Shown: in pieces, positions 55,901-64,000 of the stretch | How positions within the stretch are numbered: the stretch's first letter is position 1 | Layout of the letters: each line of letters begins with the position of its first letter | Assembly (NCBI GenBank): GCA_013399875.1 | Contig: VXAZ01001670.1 | Coordinates: 2,582,108-2,646,107 of the forward strand | Direction: 5' to 3' | Origin: Gymnorhina tibicen | Lineage: Eukaryota; Chordata; Aves; Passeriformes; Artamidae | DNA length: 64,000 nucleotides | Made by a program: the position numbers and the translations under genes | The notes under the pieces: generated by a model | What the model saw: the letters and a program-made list of their open reading frames with translations, nothing else | Databases searched by the model: none | What the model was told of the DNA's origin: nothing

Positions 55901-58900
55901 GACACTGCCCTGGGGCAGGCCCATGTCTTCTGAAGGTGGGCAGGGGAGGCAGAGTCAGTACTGGTCCCTCTTGCCAGGTTTCTCTTGCTGTTACAGCCCT
56001 GTCCGTGGCACAGCAACAAGAGCCACAGCACGGACGAGGCTCCTGAGGGTCCTTGATATTTAATGTGTCCTGTCCAAATGCACTGACAGTATATTTAAGA
56101 CCCCAGCAATGGTAGTCCTTTGATTGCCCTCTGCACCCTCCTGATGCCACTGTTAGTACAGATGAGCTCACAGTAACCTCACTGGGACATTCTTGGCCAA
56201 GAAAGCCAATGATACACTAGACCTAAACATCTCTGTTGCATGTCCAAGCACAGTTTTATGTGCTTGAAATTAATCAATATTCTAAGTCTAATCAGGATGT
56301 TAGCCATCCCACTTCACCTCCTTTCTGCAATCTCTTCAGGGCTGACTAGCACAACAACATGCACATGGGATATGCCTGGCAGATATAAAGCCACACTGAT
56401 GTCCTACACGTAAAATTCTCTCTGGCATTGCCTATCTGTGCAGGCTGACAGGGTTAATGATCCCCTCCCACCCACTGAGGCTGAGAGAGCTGTGCTGTGT
56501 CTCTGCCTAACTGGGATTCCTCAGACCTGCTCCTTGCTCCCACACTTGCCATCTAACATTTGCTATATGAAACAGTGCATTTCGTCTGTCACCCATCCAC
56601 TTAAATCACCCAAATCCTCATGAATCTACTTCCCTTTTTCCTGATCTTTGTCTTCAGTATTAGTATGCAATCCTGATGGCCAATTCTGAAAACCACTCAC
56701 TGAAGGATGTGACTTAGGACTTGCACATTCAAACTCATGTAAGCCACAGTACAATACCTATCTGCAGCAAGAAAGAGCTTCACCCTGCAGGAGAGAATGA
56801 TGGTGATACAAGTAAAGACATAGCTGCCATTTGGCCACCTCTGGCTGCATCTCACACTGTCCTCTTGGCCACAACAGAGTTCTGATTTAACTGGTCCTTT
56901 TGTGAATCCCTAACTCATTTCTAGTCTTATTTTTATTTTTAAAAAATATTACTTCCAGTCATTTTGCAGAATTGGACTGGGAAGCAAAGAGAAAAATCAC
57001 ACAAGCAGTAGGAGTGAGAGGATGGTAAATTGCCTCTAAGTCACTGAAGGAAAGCAGCTGTGTCTGGGCTGGTGGCAGTGCTAAGGTCCGAGTGGTTACC
57101 ACCACAGCAGTCAGACAGTGCCACACAGGCTGATGTGCTGATTGATCCCCACATTGCTTGTTTATAAAAATAGGACTGATTAGATACCGGGGCTGGCAAA
57201 TGCTGTGCAAGAGCTTGTCTCTGACAGTGCCAGATCCTTAACTTAAATGATCTTTATGTTGAATGGTTGTGGAATAACCTCTTCAAAAAGGAATTTCCTT
57301 CTTATCTTTGTCGGTTAGGCATTGGCCTAAACTTTGAAAAATATGTATTTCCTAAGAAAGTTACAGTTCTATCTAACTCATATCCCTTCCCCATGTATCT
57401 TCTCTGTAAACTCACATGTTGCGTTCTTTACAATCCCTGCTCAAGCGGAAAGAGTTTCATCTTTTTAGTAACTTTCTTTATCTGCCTTATTTCCCCTATT
57501 TTCCCCAGCATGGGTGATGAGAAGCATACAGAATATTCCAGCTGAAGGTCTATGCCAGGCTCACTACTGTCAGAATTAGTTTCCATTCTACTATAAAGGC
57601 ACCCTTGCATGGCTCCCAGAGACAGACTGCTCTGAGCCTTCAGGGCCCACACTTTTTACTCTGCAGTATTTCAGCAGTGCCAGCACAAATCACTTTGTGG
57701 CCACTTAGCCTCGTCAAGAAGTTCCTGTGAAAGACAGTGTTCCTAGCTTTTTGAAAATCCACGTCCTGCTGTTATTTCCTACAGCAGGAAACACTCCATA
57801 ACTTCTAGCAGCTCCAGGAGTATGATTTCCCTTTGCAGAGAAAGTGAACCATAAATTTCTTGCTGCAATCAAGTAGATGGGGGCCTGCAGATCCTTAATG
57901 AGCATCCAACAATTTACCTGGGATGGAAATAAGACCTAAGTCTGCAATTCCTTGGCTCTGTCTGCCCTCCCCTATTGCTCCACACAGCTGTTACTCTCTA
58001 GCACTCTGCTCCTCAGGTGCTGATGCCCAGTCCTGAGGACTGTTGTTTTTTAAGACACCAGCCTTGCTTTTAGAAGTTCTCACTGCCTGAGGGTGCCTTC
58101 TCTGTAGCAGCTGAGATGCACTGTTAGGGGGAGTTTTCTCTTTTTCTTTTTGATGTAGGAATTACTTAGCTTCTCTGCAGTGTCTTAAGCTTCCTTAGCT
58201 ACTCTACTTTCTTCCCTGTTCCCAAAACATGTCAGTCCTCTCCCAGGCTTCAACAGGCTGTATGAAGGTCCTGTAATTTTTACTTAGTCTTTGTGCTTTG
58301 CATTCTCTCCCTACCTGCCATAACATATTCCCTACTGCAGCCTATGCATCTACCACCTGCTTTAGTTTTAAATGTTCATTTTCTGAAGGATCTCTTTGCC
58401 TAAAATAACCTCTCATGCCTTGTGTCCTGTAGAGGTTTGGGGCAGGGAGAGGTGGGAGTTCCTTGCCTTCCTCTGGATATCTTTGTCTGCAGCAATAGTG
58501 TTATTAATAAAAGAACCAATGAAAAAGCTCTCCTGATATTTATCAAAAACTCTTTCTCTCCACAATGCCCTCTATCCTCCTTCCACATTTCATTTCTCCA
58601 CCATCTCTTCCTTACCCTGCTCCCCTGAACACTTTGCTTTCTCACTTTTCTGGCTTTCTTCATCCCTCCCCTTGTACTCCCTCCTTCTTTCACTGCCTCT
58701 CTTCTTCCCTCCCTCTCCTTGGCTCAGTATTCAAAATCCCTGCCCATAGCGACGAAAGGAAAAACAACAACACAACACTTCAGCCTGAGGAGGCCAGAGC
58801 ACGAGATTCCTTCCGAGAAAACTCTGAAACCAGGGAAAGGAGGGAAAGCAAACAGTGAGACTAGGAAGAAGTCTGAAGAAAGCATGGATATTTCAAGGGG

Positions 58901-59992
58901 GAGGGATGAGCTGGTATCTCAGGGAAACTTGGTGGGATTAGAGACAAACAGAGAGACACAATCACAGGTCCAACCCAAACACAGCAGAGCAAGTTCTGCT
59001 TTCTGGGGAAAGGAGCTGGGTCAGGAAGCCCAGTTCACACAGAAAGAGCCCCAGCACACAGCTATGCAAAAGACAGAGATAACTGTACAGATGGGAGAAA
59101 AGAGAAATCAGCGATTTGCTCTAGGGAGTGGATGGGCCAGAGCCCCAGGCCACAAGCAGGAGAAATCCTTGCAGTGGAGGTAGAAGGGCTGACTTCCCCA
59201 GGGATCTCGGGGAATTCTTCCTACCAAAGAGAGACTGTGGGCCTGGGGCTGAAGGGTTAATACCCCACAGGAGGGCCCTGGGGAATCCACTGTAAATAGG
59301 TGTGGTTTTCTCTGAAACTCCAAGAGGCATTTTCTTTCTGTACCAGTCTGGACAGGTGAGAAATCGGAAGAAGTTGGAGCCTGTGCTTCCCACTAACACA
59401 AAGCAGGGCTGTTAGTACAGGTCTCACTGTTTGTTTGCACACTCCATCCTGGCTGCTTAACTCTGTAGTACCCGGTGCCAGGAATCTCTGGCAGTCAGCA
59501 TGGTGGTCCCCCGGGTACAAGCACCTGCCTGTTAATGGAAAGCCACAGATTAATGGAGCAGCACAAGGAGCCTTAGTGAGTTACTCATTGCAGAAAGGAT
59601 AAGTTCAGTGATAAGCAAAGAGCCAGGTATGGCATGTGCAGGAACAGCAGCAACTCTCTTCACTTCTTCTCCTCCAGTATCTCACAGGCCCGTACTTCCT
59701 ACCCCAGAAGGGCACTTGGCCCTCCTTCCTGGCCTCGTCACTCACAACTGCCCGCCCCAGGGCCCGGCCTTGCCCTCCCCAAGCCACATCTCCACACTGA
59801 ACTAGAGAAATTTTGTTTCTTTCCACAATTCAGCCTCCTTTCTTGACCTGGCTCTGCAGCCTGCCTGCTGCTAGGCAAGAACCAGTTTTCAATCTCCTCT
59901 GCTCCATTTTCCATTTTTAATGCAGAACATTTGAACCTGGAGGATAATTTTCCCTTCTTCAAATGAATTTTAAACATAGCTGGCTGCCAGAA

Positions 59993-60040
59993 AGGTAGAA
60001 CTAGAAGAGACACCGGATCACTAAATCCAGCCACAAGCAC
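59993..60040 (-). mobile_element. Possible CR1 3'-end relic
   Basis: GTAGAACTAGAAGAGACACC followed by GGATCACTAAATCCAGCCA resembles a strongly diverged CR1 terminus in reverse complement. Weak evidence. Confidence 0.3.
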
Positions 60041-63000
60041 TAACAGTGTTATTTATATAATTCCCTTCATAAACTAACCAGGCTCAATCTCGAAACCAGT
60101 TGGAATTTTGCTCTCTCTGTTCTCACTAGAAAGCTGCCCAAGGATTTTCTACTTGGAAAGGAAAAAATATTCTGTTAATCTCCAGCCTAAATTTGCTCAG
60201 GCAAGGAAAGACAGCACTAATGCAGCAAAGTGCTGGGTAGGACATAAGCCTCAGAACAGAATTCAAACAAATCAGATTGAATCACAAAGAATAGGACTGA
60301 GGAATGAAAGCAGAACTGTTTGCAAAGCAATTAATCTTGGGCTTGGAAGTGCTGATTCCTCCGGCCATTTCAGATCCTGAAGACTCCTCAGCCCTGTAGA
60401 GTCCCCACATCTCTTCAATTCTCCAAGTGTATATTAGGGCCACGACACCACTGTGTCTCTGGACCACCAGCTCTTCTGAAAACCTTTGCTTCCAAGCAAA
60501 GGCATTTGCATGAAGATCTAGCCTCCAAGCAGTTCCCCAAGTCCTGCCTAGCACAGCTGCTGCCAAACTGCAGCTTCGGCCCAGGAGAGCTGCAGGAAAG
60601 GAGAATGCCAGTGTCTACAGAGAGTACAAGGTGTATATTGTCCAAAGTTCAACATATAAAACAGCCAAATGAGGTTGCAGAGGGTTGAAAGCTTAAAGAT
60701 AGATACTACAAAGCCCTGGGAAACAGAAACTGCAGGTACTGAACTTTCCTTCTGCCCCCTGCTCCTAGACACCACTGAAGTCAGCAAGAAGTTTGGGTTT
60801 TTTTGATTTTTGGTCAAGTTCCACTTGCAGGAAGCCAAAATAGTGATGCTAGACACAAAGGCATGTCATATCCCAGCAGAAACATGGCTCCCAGCTTACA
60901 TGGGTAGATGCAGCCGGGCCACAGATACTTGCACTGAATCATAGATTCCTGTCATCCAACTGTGTATGAGGACAATGGTAAACACAACAGAAGAGATGGG
61001 GTAACCATCTGCTCCTCTCACTTGATTGCGCTGTGGAACCGTAGACTCTGTTTGGGATAAACCAGCGCTTATTTCCAAGGCAACAAATTGCAGTATCCTA
61101 AACACCAGAGGACCAGGAGATGCCTGCAGGTTGGAAGCAGAGAAAGAACATCCTTCACGGAGGCATAGGTGGACCAAGCGAAAATGAGGCAGGACTCTGA
61201 GCTCTTGCCCAGGGTGCTGTTTTTGTCAGTGTGACAATCTGAAACCTCTTCCTTGCTCCTCTCAAGTACAAGGCACCCTGACCAGGTAGTACAGCTGGAT
61301 GTTGTCACAGCCGCAGAGGGGCTAGGTTGCCTTCCAGCTTTGTGGGTATATGTATCTACAACTTGACTGAAGGAACAGCCATAAAAATCAGAGGTGCAGA
61401 GGGTCCTTCTGGTGCCCTGGGTCTAGAGCTACAAGTCACAGCAGAGGCATTGCTGGGACAAAACCCATGTATTCTGCTGCACTTCCATGTGACAAGTGCT
61501 CAGACTCAAGCAGGGGATCATAAAGCTGACTCTGATGGTCTGACACAAGACAGAGCTGGACAATGATAGGCTAAGGCCCAGAGAGGCACAAGATAAACAT
61601 AAGCAAAACATACTATATTGCCATGACTTGTAGGACTGTTCCCTCTCCCACATGGTGATCCTTCTGGAGCACAGCTCCCTGACTAGCATAGAAAACAAAG
61701 TGTACCTGAACCTGGGGGAGACCAAGATGGAGAAAAGCTGGAGGAATAAAACTGCAGCAGAAAGATAAGCCTTCTTTAGGGAAGGAATGAGGCTGAGCAG
61801 GAGGAACAGGAGTGATAGACATAAGCGACTCTGATTTAGGTAAGCCATTGAGTGCTAAAGAGATAAAGCCCCATAGAAGAGCACACACAGTTCAGGAGAA
61901 AAGAGATCAAAAGGAAGAGAGCTGAGCTATTTACTGATGATGAAGTATGTTCTCTGTGAGGCAGATGGACCAACTAAGCACGCTTAAGTTCAAATCATGG
62001 CCTAAATGTGGGGTGCAATGAAGAGAGGGAATGCTTCTTGTGGGTAAAGACAGGGAAGCCAAACCAAGAGGAAATAGGAGTGAGATTCCAATAATTTACG
62101 GCAGAAGCAGTAGTCACAGCAGATATGAGCTGCAGGACTCCTGACAGCTTAGATATATGTTTAAAATGCAGACTTGGGACCTGAAAGACCTGAGTAAATT
62201 GGTCTCTGTACATTCAGCTGCAGAATGGGGGTGTCTTAATGCCAAGGAGCTTGAGGACTGGTGTGCGTTTCTCCCACTGCATCACTGCTGCAGTTCCCAA
62301 GATGTTCAGCCCATGTCCTCCCAGCAGTCCTGGAACTCTCAGTCCTCATGTACAGCAGAGGCACTCTCACAGCAGGGCCGGGTGAATTCTGCTCCTACAT
62401 GGCAGAAAGCAAACCACAGAGCCAAGAAAGCCACTCTGTGCAGAGGGCAGGAAGAGCAGGAACAGCGGGTTGGGGAAGCTGCCCTGGGAAGGTGCTGACG
62501 ACCTGTAGGTCAGAAGAGGTTCATGCATACACATGGACACAGGAAGAATCCCAGGAAGCATCAGAGTGAAATGGAGAAGGCTAAGGGACAGAGCTGACCT
62601 GCTGAGGCTGCAAAAGCAAACAAAAAACCCTAGAAACTGGAGGATGAGAGAGGGAAGTGCAGGGGTTGCAACTACCCACAGAGAAGGGAAGACAGCTGGA
62701 CAGGGAGAAGGTCACAGGCAACTTTACTGAAGACTCCTCCAAAAAAATCATTAGTAGCACAGTCTCAGAGTAAGAATAGTTAATGAATTACAGGAGAGAT
62801 CCCAAGGCAGAATCAGCATGGTGCAAGCAAAAGATCCGTGCGAGTTGTCAGTAGCGCAAACTACAACTCCTTGATAAGTCTGAGAGTGGAACAAGGGGCA
62901 GAGAGAGAAGAAGAATGGCATCCCTCGAGATTCTTCAGTGATCTGCATGCTCTGGAATTAATGGGCTGCCAACAGGGACTGCGTGAGCCAGCACTGTTGT

Positions 63001-63563
63001 ACAAACTGGACTGGACTTCCCAGGAACCGAGGAAAACCACAAACTGCCTTTCTGACATGGACAAAATGTGGAGCAGACAAATGGCTTGGCTCATTCCAAC
63101 TGATAACCATCAATCAGTTCCCTCAAAGGCTGGGGCAGATATATCCCATGTGAGACCAGATTACCCACTGCCACCAGTACCTAGGAACAGTGAAACTAAT
63201 TTTAGCCTATGGCAGCAGGAAGGTCTCACTGGCCCCTTATGGGTTTTTCTCCTGAGCAACACACTACATCCATTTTAGAGTGGGAAATGTTTCTGCCCTT
63301 TCTTTCCCGCTCAATTCTTCCAGACAAACATCTTCCTCTATGCACTCTATGACTCCGTCGGGGCTTCCTATTAACAGACACTGTGAAAAAGGAAGTCTTC
63401 CTGTTGTACACAGTCGGATGTGGCTAGATGCTACACGGTCAGAAAACACGACACACAGAGACAATACACAGCTTGCCCTCAGGGGTGTTAGGGGTTAAGT
63501 CCACCAAGAAAATGTTTCTGCTGCTTAAACCAAAATTGCTCTTTTTCTTCTCTCTCTCTCTCT

Positions 63564-63656
63564 TTTTTTTTTGGTTTTTTTTGGGTTTTTGGTTGGGTTT
63601 TTTTTGTTGTTGTTGTTGTTGAGGAGTTAGTGAAAAGGAAAAAAAAAAAAAAAAAG
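63564..63656. repeat. Low-complexity T-rich, (GTT)n and poly(A) cluster
   Basis: A CT/T-rich tract with G interruptions is followed by about five GTT units and, after a short spacer, by a run of about 17 A. Confidence 0.9.
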
Positions 63657-64000
63657 AGCTGCTATTTGTTTTGCCCCTGCAGGAGCCATGAAGGGAGCTC
63701 TGCAGAGTGGACAGTACAGTCACTGTGGCATCGCAGCAGTGAGGGAGCTGAATCGGGAGCTGTGAGGTGAAGGTCCCTGTTTAACAGCTTTCCATTTGTT
63801 TACCAAAAAAATATTGTTCCATCATAAAAATTCCCAAAATAGTTCACGTCTTGACAGACTGACTGGCAGCTACCCAGCTCTGCAGGATCCTGCTAAATGA
63901 AAGGAAATAAAAAGAGCTAATCTGGTACCCATGTCCCAGTGCTTGCAGCTTGGGAATCTGCACAGTCGCAGGGCTCAGCTGTCCCATTAGGTGCAGGGTA

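Larger units (their letters stand above)
53111..64000. other. Sequence upstream of JDP2, no gene recognised
   Basis: About 10.9 kb of ordinary-looking DNA. Open frames are short and overlapping. A plus-strand pyrimidine tract ending TTTTGTTTTCAG at about 54190 resembles a splice acceptor but has no exon with recognisable content after it. A possible CR1 relic lies near 59993, and a T-run/(GTT)n/A-run cluster lies at 63564-63656. Confidence 0.55.

Overview
This is eukaryotic, almost certainly avian, nuclear DNA. Coding exons are short and flanked by GT/AG splice sites. Non-coding DNA dominates and carries several CR1-type LINE fragments, the typical bird interspersed repeat. Three recognisable genes lie on the minus strand in the order JDP2, BATF, FLVCR2 (reading from high to low coordinates). 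This is the arrangement known from human 14q24.3, where JDP2, BATF and FLVCR2 follow one another in the same direction. There is no bacterial-type operon, CRISPR array or phage.

Layout. Bases 1-4564 are intron 1 of FLVCR2, which continues beyond the window start. They hold the tail of a retroviral-type LTR and a degenerate AT-rich tandem array interrupted by an assembly gap. FLVCR2 exon 1 is at 4565-5077, with a CpG-rich promoter up to about 5470. The FLVCR2-BATF spacer runs to about 14.83 kb. BATF is complete: exon 3 at 15281-15487, exon 2 at 17903-18007, exon 1 at 19828-19893, and a poly(A) signal at 14854-14859. It encodes 125 residues. The BATF-JDP2 spacer (about 20.2-35.06 kb) contains a CR1 copy that abuts a short gap and an orphan CpG island at 32.8-33.15 kb. 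JDP2 coding is also complete: exon 4 at 35935-36120, exon 3 at 36955-37059, and the coding part of exon 2 at 41580-41780. It encodes 163 residues. A non-coding first exon and promoter lie in the CpG island at about 51.9-53.1 kb. From 53.1 to 64 kb there is upstream non-coding sequence in which no gene was recognised.

Function. BATF and JDP2 are small bZIP factors without the long transactivation regions of FOS and JUN. They dimerise with JUN-family partners at AP-1 sites and mainly repress or redirect them; BATF also cooperates with IRF4/IRF8. FLVCR2 is a 12-helix major-facilitator transporter (choline; earlier linked to heme). It is unrelated in function and is probably a neighbour only by conserved synteny.

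The window looks like an ordinary conserved vertebrate locus. Points most worth a second look are a 172-bp, 171/172-identical direct duplication flanking BATF exons 1 and 2, an AARE/CARE-like site inside the JDP2 core promoter, and the orphan CpG island joined to a CR1 end across a gap with duplicated flanks. No new biological system could be supported.
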